Source of the DNA: Comamonadaceae bacterium | Lineage (GTDB): Bacteria > Pseudomonadota > Gammaproteobacteria > Burkholderiales > Burkholderiaceae_C | Assembly (NCBI GenBank): GCA_947373245.1 | Contig: CANBWY010000006.1 | Span: 1-51,766, forward strand | Length of the DNA stretch: 51,766 bases | Direction of reading: 5' to 3' | In this document: one piece after another, positions 41,260-51,682 of the stretch | Layout: every line of letters starts with the position of its first letter | Numbering within the stretch: position 1 is the stretch's first letter | The notes under the pieces: model-generated | What the model saw: the letters and a program-made list of their open reading frames with translations, nothing else | The model's database searches: none | What the model was told of the DNA's origin: nothing | Position numbers and translations under genes: made by a program

Positions 41260-42123
41260 ATGAATGGAAAACTAGACCCGCACGACACACGCATCGCCAA
41301 CGCTTGGGAAACCCTCAAAGCACAATACGACAACGGCGATTCGCTCATCCCCGAATCCAACCGACTGGCCTTTGCCGACCCCGAGTTTTTGTTGCGACGC
41401 GAGACACGCGGCATTCGCATACAACTCGAAATGCTCAAACCTGATTTGGCACAAAACGAACACGGCATTGAGCACACCGTCGTCATTTTTGGCAGCGCGC
41501 GCTTTCGCAGCGAAGAGGTGTCGCATCTTCAACTGATGAAAGCACGGGCCGGCGGGAACGAGACCGAGATCGCGCAAGCCGAAACGCTGGTGCGCAATGC
41601 GCGTTTTTACGAACAAGCCCGTGCACTCGCCCACAACATCACCAAATACAGCGAAAACAAAACCAATGGCCGAAAACTCTTCATCTGCACGGGCGGTGGC
41701 CCAGGCATCATGGAGGCGGCCAACCGTGGTGCGCAAGAGGCGGGTGGCATCAGCGTTGGCCTAAACATCGCCCTGCCCCACGAGCAATCGCCCAACCCCT
41801 ACATCACGCCAGACCTGAGCTTCAAATTCCACTACTTCGCGATGCGCAAAATGCATTTCATGATGCGAGCCAAAGCCTTGGTGGCCTTCCCTGGCGGCTT
41901 TGGCACTTTGGATGAGCTGTTTGAAACGCTGACCTTGGTTCAGTGCAAAAAATCCAAACCCGTGCCCATCGTGTTGTTTGGCACCAATTACTGGAAGCGC
42001 TTGTTCAACCCACAGGTGTTGGTCGAAGAAGGCGTGATTTCAGAGCAAGATTTGGATTTGTTCACCTACGTCGACAACATCGACGACGCATGGAACTTCA
42101 TTCGTACGTTTTATGAACTCTGA
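41260..42123 (+). CDS. LOG family protein (TIGR00730-like Rossmann fold)
   Basis: 'VVIFGSARF...FICTGGGPGIMEAANRGAQEAGGISVGLNIALPHEQ...FPGGFGTLDELFETLTL' PGGxGTxxE motif. Confidence 0.93.
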   Translation: MNGKLDPHDTRIANAWETLKAQYDNGDSLIPESNRLAFADPEFLLRRETRGIRIQLEMLKPDLAQNEHGIEHTVVIFGSARFRSEEVSHLQLMKARAGGNETEIAQAETLVRNARFYEQARALAHNITKYSENKTNGRKLFICTGGGPGIMEAANRGAQEAGGISVGLNIALPHEQSPNPYITPDLSFKFHYFAMRKMHFMMRAKALVAFPGGFGTLDELFETLTLVQCKKSKPVPIVLFGTNYWKRLFNPQVLVEEGVISEQDLDLFTYVDNIDDAWNFIRTFYEL

Positions 42124-43249
42124 GCTGATAGGCGCTGCGTGAGCCCAAACCCACCACCGCCGAGACACACCAAAACACCCCGCTGATGCCGATGACGGTG
42201 CCCGCCGCACCAAACACCATGGGCATCAGCACACTCGACGCGTTGATGCCCATCAAACGCAAACCCAAGGCCTCACCATGCCGGTGCTCTGGTGTGATTT
42301 GGTGCAAGGTACTCATCACCATGGGCTGCACGCCCCCCAACGACAGGCCCAACAACACCGAGCAAACCCCCATCCACCACGCTGTCACCATGAAGGGATA
42401 GATGGCCAGCATGAACGCGGTGACCAGCATCGCGCCCGTGATGACTTGCCACTCGTGCAAGCGTGCAGCCACAAACGGCATCATCATGCGAATGAAGGCC
42501 GCTGCAACGGCAAAGCCGCCCAAAATCGAACCAATGGCCGACGCACTCAGGCCGCGCTCATGACCCAAGATGGGCACCACAAAGGTGTGCACATCCCAGC
42601 ATGCCGACAAAAACCAGTTCACCAGCAACAAACGACGAAACATGGGCGCGTTCAACAGGTCCCAGGCATTGCTTTTTTCATGCCCCTCGGGCTTGACCAC
42701 CTTGGGCAATTCACGCGCTTGACGAATCCACATCCACGCGAGGATGGGCAAGGCTGCCATGGCGGCAAAGGCCCATTGAAAACCGGCATAGTCGATCAAC
42801 AAACCTGCGGTGAACGGGCCGATGAAGTTAGAAAATGCAGGCGCAATGGAGAGCCAACTGAAGGCCTGCTTCATCTGCGCCAACCCTTGCGCAGCACGCC
42901 CCACATGGCGCTGCAACGCGATGATGGCCAGACCCGTTGCCCCGCCCGTCATCAAGCCGCTGAAGCACAGCACGGGAAAAATCGGCCAAAGGGCTGCGGC
43001 CCCAGCACCGGTTGTGCCCATAAGCACGCTCCACATCACAGGACGTTTCAAACCATGCAGATCGGCATAGCGCCCTGCGGGCAAGGCCAAAAACACCTGG
43101 GTTAAAGCAAACATAGCCAGCAAGACGCCCACCGCGGCTTCGCTCTGGCCGCTGCGCAAAGCCATCAGTGGTGCGGCCATGCGCATGCCCGCCATGCAGG
43201 CGTGCAAGCACACTTGGCCTGCAATCAACTTGGTGAGTTCACGCTTCAC
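42098..43249 (-). CDS. MFS transporter
   Basis: Multi-TM protein: 'RMAAPLMALRSGQSEAAVGVLLAMFALTQVFLALPAGRYADLHGLKRPVM'; GTG start at 43249 likely. Confidence 0.88.
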   Translation of the reverse strand: MKRELTKLIAGQVCLHACMAGMRMAAPLMALRSGQSEAAVGVLLAMFALTQVFLALPAGRYADLHGLKRPVMWSVLMGTTGAGAAALWPIFPVLCFSGLMTGGATGLAIIALQRHVGRAAQGLAQMKQAFSWLSIAPAFSNFIGPFTAGLLIDYAGFQWAFAAMAALPILAWMWIRQARELPKVVKPEGHEKSNAWDLLNAPMFRRLLLVNWFLSACWDVHTFVVPILGHERGLSASAIGSILGGFAVAAAFIRMMMPFVAARLHEWQVITGAMLVTAFMLAIYPFMVTAWWMGVCSVLLGLSLGGVQPMVMSTLHQITPEHRHGEALGLRLMGINASSVLMPMVFGAAGTVIGISGVFWCVSAVVGLGSRSAYQLRVHKTYE

Positions 43250-44511
43250 GCCTTGGCGTCCGCTTTCGCGTCGGCATCGTCCAATGCATCGTCCAGCTTG
43301 GGCAACAAGGCTTGCGCTTCGCCCTCGGGCAAAGCCTCGACGTTCTTCAACGCACGACGCATCTGACGGCTGCGCGTGTCCGCGCGGTCCAAGGTGTCGG
43401 CGGCTTTTTGCACTTGCTCGCGCACCTTCTCCACCCAATCGCCATAGCGCTCAAACTCAGTTTTGACCGCACCCAAGACCTTCCACACGTCAGAGGCTTG
43501 CTGCTCTAGCGCCAGCGTGCGAAAGCCCATGTGCAAGCTGTTGAGCATGGCCAGCAAGGTGGTGGGGCCGGCCAAGGTGACGCGGTAGTCGCGCTGCAAG
43601 CTGTCCATCAAGCCGGGGCGGCGCAGCACCTCGGCATACAAGCCTTCGGTGGGCAAAAACAATATCGCAAAGTCGGTGGTGTGCGGCGGTGCGAGGTAGC
43701 TCTCAGCAATGCTCTTGGCTTCGGTGCGGATGCGAGTTTCCAAAGCCTTCGCGGCTGCCTCGGCTGCCATCACGTCAGCGCGATCTTGCGCATCGAGCAG
43801 GCGGTCGTAGTCTTCGCGTGGAAATTTGGCATCAATCGGCAACCACACGGGCTCACCATCTGCGCCACCACGCCCCGGAAAGCGGATGGCAAAGTCCACC
43901 CGCTGGTTGCTGCGGGGTTTGGTTTCAACTTGCTTGGCGTATTGCTCAATCGTGAGCACTTGTTCGAGCAAGGCTTCGAGTTGCACCTCGCCAAACATGC
44001 CACGTGTTTTGACATTGGTCAGCACGCGCTGCAAGCTGCCCACGCCATCGGCCAGTTTTTGCATTTGGCCTAGGCCGTTGTGCACTTGCTCCAGGCGCTC
44101 AGCCACTTGTTTGAAGCTCTCGGACAAACGCTTTTCCAAGGTGGTTTGCAGCTTCTCGTCCACCGTGCGGCGCATTTCGTCGAGCTTGTCGGCATTGCTT
44201 TTTTGCAATTGCTGCAACTGTTGGTTGAGCGTGTCGCTGATGCTTTTTTGCATGAGCGTGAGTTGCTGCACTTGGCTTTGCTGAAACAGCGCCAAGTTTT
44301 GCGTCAGCTCTTGGCGACCACCGCGCGATGACTCGGCAATCTCGGTGCGCAACTCACGCTCGATGCGTTCCAGCTTTTCATGCATGCTGTGCATGCTCTG
44401 TTGCAACACCAAGATTGCCGCTTCGTTGCTGCCACTGGGGCGGCGCAAGAGCAGCACCAACAGCAAAGCGTTGAGGGCACCAACGCCAACCGCTAGCCAA
44501 ATTTCCATCAT
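43246..44511 (-). CDS. rmuC: DNA recombination protein RmuC
   Basis: N-terminal TM plus coiled coil; 'TRGMFGEVQLEALLEQVLTIEQYAKQVETKPRSNQRVDFAIRFPG...PIDAKFPREDY'. Confidence 0.94.
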   Translation of the reverse strand: MMEIWLAVGVGALNALLLVLLLRRPSGSNEAAILVLQQSMHSMHEKLERIERELRTEIAESSRGGRQELTQNLALFQQSQVQQLTLMQKSISDTLNQQLQQLQKSNADKLDEMRRTVDEKLQTTLEKRLSESFKQVAERLEQVHNGLGQMQKLADGVGSLQRVLTNVKTRGMFGEVQLEALLEQVLTIEQYAKQVETKPRSNQRVDFAIRFPGRGGADGEPVWLPIDAKFPREDYDRLLDAQDRADVMAAEAAAKALETRIRTEAKSIAESYLAPPHTTDFAILFLPTEGLYAEVLRRPGLMDSLQRDYRVTLAGPTTLLAMLNSLHMGFRTLALEQQASDVWKVLGAVKTEFERYGDWVEKVREQVQKAADTLDRADTRSRQMRRALKNVEALPEGEAQALLPKLDDALDDADAKADAKA

Positions 44512-45482
44512 GCAGTCACCGTGTTCAAAGGCGTCACAGACTTGCCTTGGGTGAAGTGGCTGATTAAGTTGTCCGCCGCCAAATTGGCCATGGCCATGCG
44601 TGTGGGGATGGACGCGCTAGCAATGTGCGGGGTCAACACCACATTGGGCACAGTCAGCAAATCGGGGTGCACCTTGGGTTCGCCTTCAAACACATCCAAG
44701 CCAGCGGCTGCAATGCGGCGCTCGCGCAGGGCCACAGCCAAAGCTGCGTCATCCACAATGCCACCGCGTGCGATGTTGATCAGCGTGGCGGTGGGCTTCA
44801 TCTGTGCCAACTCTGCTGCGCCAATGGTGTGGTGCGAAGCGGCGCTGTAGGGCACGACCAACATCACATGGTCTGCGCTTTTCAGCAATGCTTCTTTGCT
44901 CACATAGGTGGCTTTGCATTCAGCTTCGGCCTCAGCGCTCAAACGCGAACGGTTGTGATAAATCACCTTCATGCCAAAGCCGTGTGAAGCGCGGCGGGCA
45001 ATGCCTTGGCCAATGCGCCCCATGCCCAAAATACCGATGGTGCTGCCGTGCACTTCTGCGCCTGCAAACATGTCGTAGCGCCATTGCGTCCATTCGCCAC
45101 GGCGGAGGTAATGTTCGCTCTCGGTGATGCGGCGCGCCGTGGCCATCAACAAGGCAAAGCCAAAGTCTGCCGTGGTTTCGGTCAACACATCGGGGGTGTT
45201 GCTGGCTTGCACGCCATGCGCGGTCATCGCAGGCACATCAAAATTGTTGTAACCCACAGCCATGTTGGCCACCGCTTTGAGGTTGGGACAAGCCTTGAGT
45301 ACGTCCACATCCACAGGATCAGACCCCGTGGTGAGTGCCCCCACATGTTGCGACAAGGCTTGCGTCCACGAGGCCTTGGTCCACGGCGTGTCGGCTTGGT
45401 TGTCGGTCACGTCAAAGTGCTCGCGCAAGCGTGCCAAGGTTTCTTCAAAGATAGGACGGGCGATGATGATTTTGGGTTTCAT
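44508..45482 (-). CDS. D-2-hydroxyacid dehydrogenase (glyoxylate/hydroxypyruvate reductase-like)
   Basis: 'LKAVANMAVGYNNFDVPAMTAHGVQASNTPDVLTETTADFGFALLMATARR...IGILGMGRIGQGIARRA'. Confidence 0.92.
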   Translation of the reverse strand: MKPKIIIARPIFEETLARLREHFDVTDNQADTPWTKASWTQALSQHVGALTTGSDPVDVDVLKACPNLKAVANMAVGYNNFDVPAMTAHGVQASNTPDVLTETTADFGFALLMATARRITESEHYLRRGEWTQWRYDMFAGAEVHGSTIGILGMGRIGQGIARRASHGFGMKVIYHNRSRLSAEAEAECKATYVSKEALLKSADHVMLVVPYSAASHHTIGAAELAQMKPTATLINIARGGIVDDAALAVALRERRIAAAGLDVFEGEPKVHPDLLTVPNVVLTPHIASASIPTRMAMANLAADNLISHFTQGKSVTPLNTVTA

Positions 45483-45485
45483 AAA

Positions 45486-46817
45486 TTATTCAAGCATGTT
45501 GAGTTTTTTGGCCCACCAAGGGGTGATTGCGGGCAGCAAGGTCAAGGTCCAAATGACCACCCAAGCGGTCAAGGGCATGAGCAGGGTCATGTCTGGAAAC
45601 TGCGCCACAGAAATCACGGCCAGTACGACGGGTATCACACCGGTCTCGCGCACGGCGCATAGAAACAGTTTTTCGGATCTGCTGATGGACGTTGGCAACA
45701 GCGACACAAACACCGCAGCAGGTCTTGCCAGCGCCATGAAGGCCAAGGACACCCAGAGCCCCAACAAGGCGGTATCGGCCAACTGCTGCAATGCCACGAA
45801 GGGCCCCACCATCATGAAGATGGTGGGCTTGGCCACACTCTCAATCTTCACCTCAAGACTGCGCAGCAAGCCGTGAAAATAATGGGTGCCGTGGTTGAAG
45901 TTGGCCAACAAACCTGCGATGAACGCGGCTAAAAATCCATTGCCGTGAATCATCTGCGCCAGCACAAACGTGACCAAGGGCACGGCCAACACCAGCGCAA
46001 AGTCATAAGGCTCTTCCAACTTGCCTTGTGCATTGCTTTTGGACTTGTACCGTTCAAACGCGTACATGCCGAGCCAGCCAATCACACCCGCCACGACACC
46101 AAAGCCAAACTGCGCAGCCAGCAATCGCAAGTTATCGCCACTGAAAAGGCCCATCGCCAACTGCCCCACGTTGTCAAGGCTGACGCCACCTAAAACCATG
46201 CTTGCCACTGCACCGGTGAAGATGGCCCCCACCGCATCGTTCAAAGCACTTTCAGCCACGGACAAGTTGGACACCTGTTTGAACTCAGGTTTGAACACCA
46301 GATGTTTGAGCGTGGGAATCAAGGCCGCAGGGTCCGTCGAGCCGATGATGGCGGCTAAAAGCGCCGCCGTTTTGCTGTCCAAGCCCAGCCACATCAAGAC
46401 GGGGAACATGATGAAGAACGTGACCAAGTAGCCCACGGTGGCGATCATCAAAGTGGGGAACGCAATTTTCAAAAAGTTTTTACGTCCAATCTCATCGCCA
46501 CCCGATTTCAAAATGATGGCGGCCAAAGCCGTGCACACCACCACCGACAGCACCAACTGCGTCGACAAAGGCGCCAGCGCATCATGCAAAACAATGCCCA
46601 CCAACAACTGCAAGGTAAAGCTCGGAAAAACCGTGCCTTCGGCGACTTTGCTACACGCCCAACCGAACACCAGAAACAAGCCTAAGCACCAGAGCGTGGC
46701 GGCAATGGCGGCCTCTGTGCCATCTAAATGGGCGATGTGCGCCAACAAGCCCGGCGCTGCGAAGTTCACACCAAACGCCAACACAAACACCAACACAACC
46801 TTGAGGTAATTCATCAA
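45486..46817 (-). CDS. cation:proton antiporter
   Basis: Polytopic; 'AAIIGSTDPAALIPTL...SVAESALNDAVGAIFTGAVASMVLGG' CPA-type motifs. Confidence 0.9.
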   Translation of the reverse strand: MMNYLKVVLVFVLAFGVNFAAPGLLAHIAHLDGTEAAIAATLWCLGLFLVFGWACSKVAEGTVFPSFTLQLLVGIVLHDALAPLSTQLVLSVVVCTALAAIILKSGGDEIGRKNFLKIAFPTLMIATVGYLVTFFIMFPVLMWLGLDSKTAALLAAIIGSTDPAALIPTLKHLVFKPEFKQVSNLSVAESALNDAVGAIFTGAVASMVLGGVSLDNVGQLAMGLFSGDNLRLLAAQFGFGVVAGVIGWLGMYAFERYKSKSNAQGKLEEPYDFALVLAVPLVTFVLAQMIHGNGFLAAFIAGLLANFNHGTHYFHGLLRSLEVKIESVAKPTIFMMVGPFVALQQLADTALLGLWVSLAFMALARPAAVFVSLLPTSISRSEKLFLCAVRETGVIPVVLAVISVAQFPDMTLLMPLTAWVVIWTLTLLPAITPWWAKKLNMLE

Positions 46818-46829
46818 CGACTCTTTTGC

Positions 46830-48014
46830 TTAAACCGGCTGCGCAATGTCAAACACTTGGCGCAGGTAGGCCAGATATTTTTCGTCTTGGCACATGTTCT
46901 TGGACGGCGTGTCAGACAACTTCGCCACAGGCTGACCGTTGCACTGCGTCATCTTGATGACGATTTGCAAAGGCTCGTAGCCTAGGTCGTTGGTCAAATT
47001 GGTACCAATGCCAAACGCGAGTTGGCAACGCCCCCGGAACTGCTGGTACAACGCAATCGTTTTTTCGATGGTCAAGCCGTCTGAAAAAATCAAGGTCTTG
47101 GTCATGGGGTCGACACGGTTGTTGCGGTAATGCGCAATCATGCGCTCGCCCCAATTGAACGGGTCCCCACTGTCGTGGCGTGCGCCGTCGAACAGCTTGC
47201 AAAAATACATGTCGAAGTCGCGCAAAAACGGCTCGATGCCGTACACATCGCTGAGCGCAATGCCAAGATCGCCACGGTATTCGCGTGCCCACGTCTCAAA
47301 ACCAAACACTTGGCTGTCACGCAAGCGCGGGCCTAAGGCTTGGCAAGCCTGCAAATACTCGTGTGCCATGGTGCCCAAAGGCGTGAGGCCCAGCTTCATG
47401 GCAAACAACGCGTTGCTGGTGCCTGCCAATTGGCCTTCATTGCCCGTGCCCAATTTGGAGGTGAGCACGCGCAACAATTCTTCATGCCAAGCTTTCGAGA
47501 AGCGGCGGCGTGTGCCGTAATCGGCGATCTTCAAATCACTCAAACGCTCGGCGTGCAAAGCCTCAATTTTGTGTTCCAGCCGTTTGCGACCTTCTAAGAA
47601 ATCAGGTACTTTTTGCGTGTTTCGAAAGTACACCTCGTTGACGATGGCCAAGACCGGAATCTCAAACAGAATGGTGTGCAACCAAGGGCCTTGGATGCTG
47701 ATATCAATCTCGCCATTCGACAGCGCGTTGACTTGGATGTATTTCTCGTTCAGGCGAAACAGCCCCAAAAAATCCACAAAGTCGCTTTTGATGAAACGCA
47801 AGCTGCGCAGCCAAGCCAACTCGGCGTCTTGAAAATGCAAGCAGCACAGCGAGCGAATTTCGTCGCGAATTTCTTGCACATACGGTGCAAGCTGCACGCC
47901 TGGGTTGCGACACTTGAATTTGTATGAAACCTGCGCACTCGGGAACTGATGCAGCACCGCCTGCATCATGGTGAATTTGTAGAGGTCGGTGTCGAGCAGG
48001 CTGGTGATGATCAT
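46830..48014 (-). CDS. pncB: nicotinate phosphoribosyltransferase
   Basis: '[45 protein letters not shown]...[22 protein letters not shown]...[11 protein letters not shown]'. Confidence 0.96.
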   Translation of the reverse strand: MIITSLLDTDLYKFTMMQAVLHQFPSAQVSYKFKCRNPGVQLAPYVQEIRDEIRSLCCLHFQDAELAWLRSLRFIKSDFVDFLGLFRLNEKYIQVNALSNGEIDISIQGPWLHTILFEIPVLAIVNEVYFRNTQKVPDFLEGRKRLEHKIEALHAERLSDLKIADYGTRRRFSKAWHEELLRVLTSKLGTGNEGQLAGTSNALFAMKLGLTPLGTMAHEYLQACQALGPRLRDSQVFGFETWAREYRGDLGIALSDVYGIEPFLRDFDMYFCKLFDGARHDSGDPFNWGERMIAHYRNNRVDPMTKTLIFSDGLTIEKTIALYQQFRGRCQLAFGIGTNLTNDLGYEPLQIVIKMTQCNGQPVAKLSDTPSKNMCQDEKYLAYLRQVFDIAQPV

Positions 48015-48035
48015 CGGGCGCTAACTTTAAAAAAC

Positions 48036-48743
48036 TCAGGGCACCCAGTGGGTGAACTCATCCACAGGCACGCGCGGTGTGACCAAAGTGTTCACTTTGT
48101 CGCTGGCATCGGCATAGCCCAACGACATGCCGCACACCAGCATCTCGTTTTCGCCCGCACCGATGTGCGGCAAGATGATGCTGTGAAACGCATTCCACGC
48201 CGCTTGCGCACAGGTGTGCAAACCACGCGCACGTGCCGCCACCATGATGTTTTGCATGAACATGCCGTAGTCCAGCAACGAGCCTCGGCCCATGATGGGG
48301 TCAAGGGTGAACATCAAGCCCACGGGGGCATCAAAGAACTTGAAATTGCGCTGCTGCTGCTCGTGCATGGGGACCCGATCGCCTTTGCCGATGCCTAGCA
48401 AACCGTACAGGCTCCAGCCGTTTTCACGGCGGCGGTCAATGTAGGGGCTGACCCATTGCGTGGGGTAGTAGTCATAAGGCTCAACGTATTGCTTGGCCAC
48501 CTCGGGGTTGGCGCGAATGGCCTCATGCGCCGCACACACTTTGTCAATCAACCCGTCCCGCGTGGCGCCTTGCAACACGTAGACCTTCCAAGGCTGGGTG
48601 TTGGTGCCCGATGGCGCGCGGCTGGCGACTTGCAAAATCTCCGTGATCAACTCACGTGACACGGCTTGCTGCGTGAACGCGCGCGCTGACATGCGCGAGG
48701 TGATGGCGTGGTCAACAGCGGCCACATTTGAGGCTTGGGTCAT
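48036..48743 (-). CDS. nitroreductase family protein
   Basis: 'ITSRMSARAFTQQAVSRELITEILQVASRAPSGTNTQPWKVYVLQG'. Confidence 0.94.
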   Translation of the reverse strand: MTQASNVAAVDHAITSRMSARAFTQQAVSRELITEILQVASRAPSGTNTQPWKVYVLQGATRDGLIDKVCAAHEAIRANPEVAKQYVEPYDYYPTQWVSPYIDRRRENGWSLYGLLGIGKGDRVPMHEQQQRNFKFFDAPVGLMFTLDPIMGRGSLLDYGMFMQNIMVAARARGLHTCAQAAWNAFHSIILPHIGAGENEMLVCGMSLGYADASDKVNTLVTPRVPVDEFTHWVP

Positions 48744-48771
48744 CTGAGCGTCTCCGATACGTTATTGAGGT

Positions 48772-49713
48772 TCAAGTGCGTGACGAGCGATTTTGCCAGC
48801 GTCGCCAATACGCATAGGCGACACGGTAGGTATTGACTTGCACCTGCACTGTGTCGGTCATTTGTTGGCCGTAGCCCCCGGCCATGGAAAAAGCCAGTGG
48901 GATGCGCTTGGACCACGCCCAATCAAACACCCGACGGTCACGGGCCTCCAGCCCATCAAAGCTCAGGCTCAGGCGGCCCAAACGGTCGCCCTCATGCGGA
49001 TCTGCGCCAGCGAGGTAGATCACCAAGCCCGGCTGAAAGCGTGCGTCGAGTTCAGCCAAGGCCTGCTCCAGCGCCGCTAAATACGTGGCGTCGTCGCAGC
49101 CATCGGGCAGCTCCACATCCAAATCGCTGGTTTCCTTGGTGAACGGAAAATTGCGCGCCCCGTGCAGAGACAGGGTGAAAACGTGCGTATCTTGTCCAAA
49201 AATTCGCGCCGTGCCATTGCCTTGGTGCACATCCAAATCAATGATGGCCACGTTCAAAGGCGTCTTATGGCTGCGCCCCCATTCGGCTTGCATCAACCGC
49301 GCAGCCACGGCGGCGTCGTTGAACACACAAAAGCCACTGCCGTGATCTGCATAGGCATGGTGCGTGCCACCCGCCAAGTTGGCCGCAATCCCCTCGCCAC
49401 CAAACAAAGCAGTGCGCGCAGCCATCACTGTGGCGCCTGCGGAACGGCGCGAACGCTCGACCATCCCGCTCGTCCAAGGAAAGCCTATTTCTTTTTGCTG
49501 CGCCTCGCTCAATGCGCCCTGCACCACCGACTGGATATAGCTGGGCGTATGCACCAAAGCCAGCTCGCCATCGCTGGCAGGCTCAGCCACAGCCAGCAAC
49601 ACGTCCGGCACATCAACGCCCAGACGCTCACGCAAGAGCCGGTACTTGGCCATGGGAAAACGGTGACCTTCTGGCAGGGGCAACACGAATTGATCCGAAT
49701 AAAAAGCGCGCAT
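48772..49713 (-). CDS. histone deacetylase family protein (AcuC/HDAC-like)
   Basis: 'GGTHHAYADHGSGFCVFNDAAVAARLM...VAIIDLDVHQGNGTARIFGQDTHVFTLSLHG...AGADPHEGDRLGRL'. Confidence 0.94.
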   Translation of the reverse strand: MRAFYSDQFVLPLPEGHRFPMAKYRLLRERLGVDVPDVLLAVAEPASDGELALVHTPSYIQSVVQGALSEAQQKEIGFPWTSGMVERSRRSAGATVMAARTALFGGEGIAANLAGGTHHAYADHGSGFCVFNDAAVAARLMQAEWGRSHKTPLNVAIIDLDVHQGNGTARIFGQDTHVFTLSLHGARNFPFTKETSDLDVELPDGCDDATYLAALEQALAELDARFQPGLVIYLAGADPHEGDRLGRLSLSFDGLEARDRRVFDWAWSKRIPLAFSMAGGYGQQMTDTVQVQVNTYRVAYAYWRRWQNRSSRT

Positions 49714-49854
49714 AACCCTTGAAAACCGCATGAAACAAGGCTGCATTGTGACCAATTTGCAAAAACCTCTGGTTTTAGAAAGCCACCTCTAAACAAGCCC
49801 CCCAAGCCACAAACCCTATTGCAAAGCTGCGGGATAACCCTAAACTTCAACCCA

Positions 49855-49871
49855 ATGCTGCACCGCAACAT
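49855..49871. promoter_or_regulatory. Putative PhaR-like operator ATGCTGCACCGCAACAT upstream of phasin gene
   Basis: Pseudo-palindrome with TGC/GCA half-sites in the phasin promoter region. Confidence 0.35.
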
Positions 49872-49907
49872 TTTTTACAAACCCGTTTTAACTTCTGGAG
49901 TATTCAC

Positions 49908-50453
49908 ATGATCAACGTTGAACAAATCGCCGCCACCAACAAAGCCAACTTGGACAACCTGTTTGGTTTGTCAAACAAAGCCTTCGCTGGCGTGGAAAAA
50001 ATGGTTGAATTGAACCTGACTGCCAGCCGCGCTGCCTTGGCTGAGTCTGCTGCGCACGCCAAAGCCGTGATGGCCGTGAAAGACGCACAAGAGCTGATCG
50101 CTTTGCAAACCAGCTTCTTGCAACCTTTGGCTGAAAAGTCTGCTGCTTACAGCCGTCACATCTATGACATCGCTCAAGGCACAGGCGCTGAGTTGACCAA
50201 AGGTTTTGAAGGCAAGGCTGCTGAGGGCAAACAAGCCGTTCAGTCTTACATTGAATCTGCTTTGAAAAACGCACCTGCTGGCTCTGAGCAAGCTGTGGCT
50301 TTCTTCAAACAAGCCGTGACTGCCAGCAACACTGCTGTGGAATCTGTGCAAAAAGCCGTCAAGCAAGCCACAGACATGGCCGAATCTCACATCCAAACAG
50401 CGACTGAAACCGCTGTGAAAGCCACTAAAAGCGCAACTGCCAAGAAGCGTTAA
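49908..50453 (+). CDS. phaP: phasin family protein
   Basis: '[86 protein letters not shown]'. Confidence 0.93.
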   Translation: MINVEQIAATNKANLDNLFGLSNKAFAGVEKMVELNLTASRAALAESAAHAKAVMAVKDAQELIALQTSFLQPLAEKSAAYSRHIYDIAQGTGAELTKGFEGKAAEGKQAVQSYIESALKNAPAGSEQAVAFFKQAVTASNTAVESVQKAVKQATDMAESHIQTATETAVKATKSATAKKR

Positions 50454-50511
50454 TTTGTAACGATTGTCTCCTCGGATTCTTCGTCACCACAGGGTGCAGG
50501 GATCCCTTCAA

Positions 50512-50543
50512 GGGGCTCACCGCAAGGTGAGCCCCCTTTTTTT
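50512..50543 (+). terminator. Rho-independent terminator downstream of phasin gene
   Basis: 10-bp perfect stem GGGGCTCACC-gcaa-GGTGAGCCCC followed by C and seven T. Confidence 0.92.
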
Positions 50544-50559
50544 GAGCCCGCGTTACCCC

Positions 50560-51477
50560 TTACTGAGCGGCCAAAGCCAGTTTTAACTTTGGCAAGGCTT
50601 GCAACATCGCGGCACGGCCCGCCTCAATGGAGCGGCGACGCGCGCTGAATTCGGCACTGCCCACATTGCCCAAGGCGGGGCGCACCACCAAGTCGGCATT
50701 GCGTAACTCAAAGTTGTTGATGCTCTTGCCCATGATGGTGAAGGTCTGCATCAAGATTTGAAACATGTCGCCCGTCTTGCCTGACTCGGGCAGGCTGGAG
50801 ATGTCCACCGCCAACACATACTCGGCCCCCATTTGGCGCGCATAGCGCACTGGCACAGGTGAGGCCAAACCACCATCCACAAACTCGCGGTTGCCAATGC
50901 GCACAGGTTCGAACACCGAGGGCACCGAGCTAGACGCACGAACCGCCGTGCCTAAGTCGCCGCGCTGAAACAATACACCTTCGCCCGTGCGTAAGTCGGT
51001 GGCCACAATGCCCAGCGGCATTTTGAGATCTTCGATCAATCGGCCTCCGGTTTGCGTGTTGACGTAGCGGGCCAAGCCGTCACCGCGCATCATGCCGCGC
51101 CCGAGCAAAGGCACGGTCCAGTCGGTGATGCTGGCCTCCTCCATGGTTTCCGCCACTTTTTGCAATTGCACACCGGTTTTGCCACTGGCATAAAACGCGG
51201 CCACCAAGCTACCCGCCGATGTGCCCACCACCAAATCGGGCTTGATGCCCGCTTCTTCCAGCACCTGAATCACCCCCACATGGGCAAAGCCACGCGCCGC
51301 GCCGCCACCCAAGACCAAACCAAACTTGGGTACGCGTTTGACCACTGGCGTTTCTGGCTTAACAACCTCCTGCACCACCACAGGCCCCCGCGTGCTGCAC
51401 CCTGCCACAACGGCCACACACCAAACCAACACCCAAGCTCGCCAAGCAGAGGGCGCGGGAAACAAACGGGAATTCAT
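50560..51477 (-). CDS. patatin-like phospholipase family protein
   Basis: 'FGLVLGGGAARGFAHVGVIQVLEEAGIKPDLVVGTSAGSLVAAFYASG...VDGGLASPVPV' patatin GxGxxG/GxSxG/DGG motifs; signal peptide with Cys. Confidence 0.94.
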   Translation of the reverse strand: MNSRLFPAPSAWRAWVLVWCVAVVAGCSTRGPVVVQEVVKPETPVVKRVPKFGLVLGGGAARGFAHVGVIQVLEEAGIKPDLVVGTSAGSLVAAFYASGKTGVQLQKVAETMEEASITDWTVPLLGRGMMRGDGLARYVNTQTGGRLIEDLKMPLGIVATDLRTGEGVLFQRGDLGTAVRASSSVPSVFEPVRIGNREFVDGGLASPVPVRYARQMGAEYVLAVDISSLPESGKTGDMFQILMQTFTIMGKSINNFELRNADLVVRPALGNVGSAEFSARRRSIEAGRAAMLQALPKLKLALAAQ

Positions 51478-51682
51478 ACAAAAAGCCTCAAACAAGAAAG
51501 ACACAACCTAGGGATTGTCCTAGATGGACGTCACTGGCGCTTGGCACCCCTCATAATTGACGTTTACGTATTCCGTTTAACGATCAATTTTTAACTCACC
51601 ACTACTTATCTTGAAGCGCAGCTGATACAGACTCGATACGTCAAACGATCTCCTTGGACATGGCCAAATCTAAGGAGCATTC

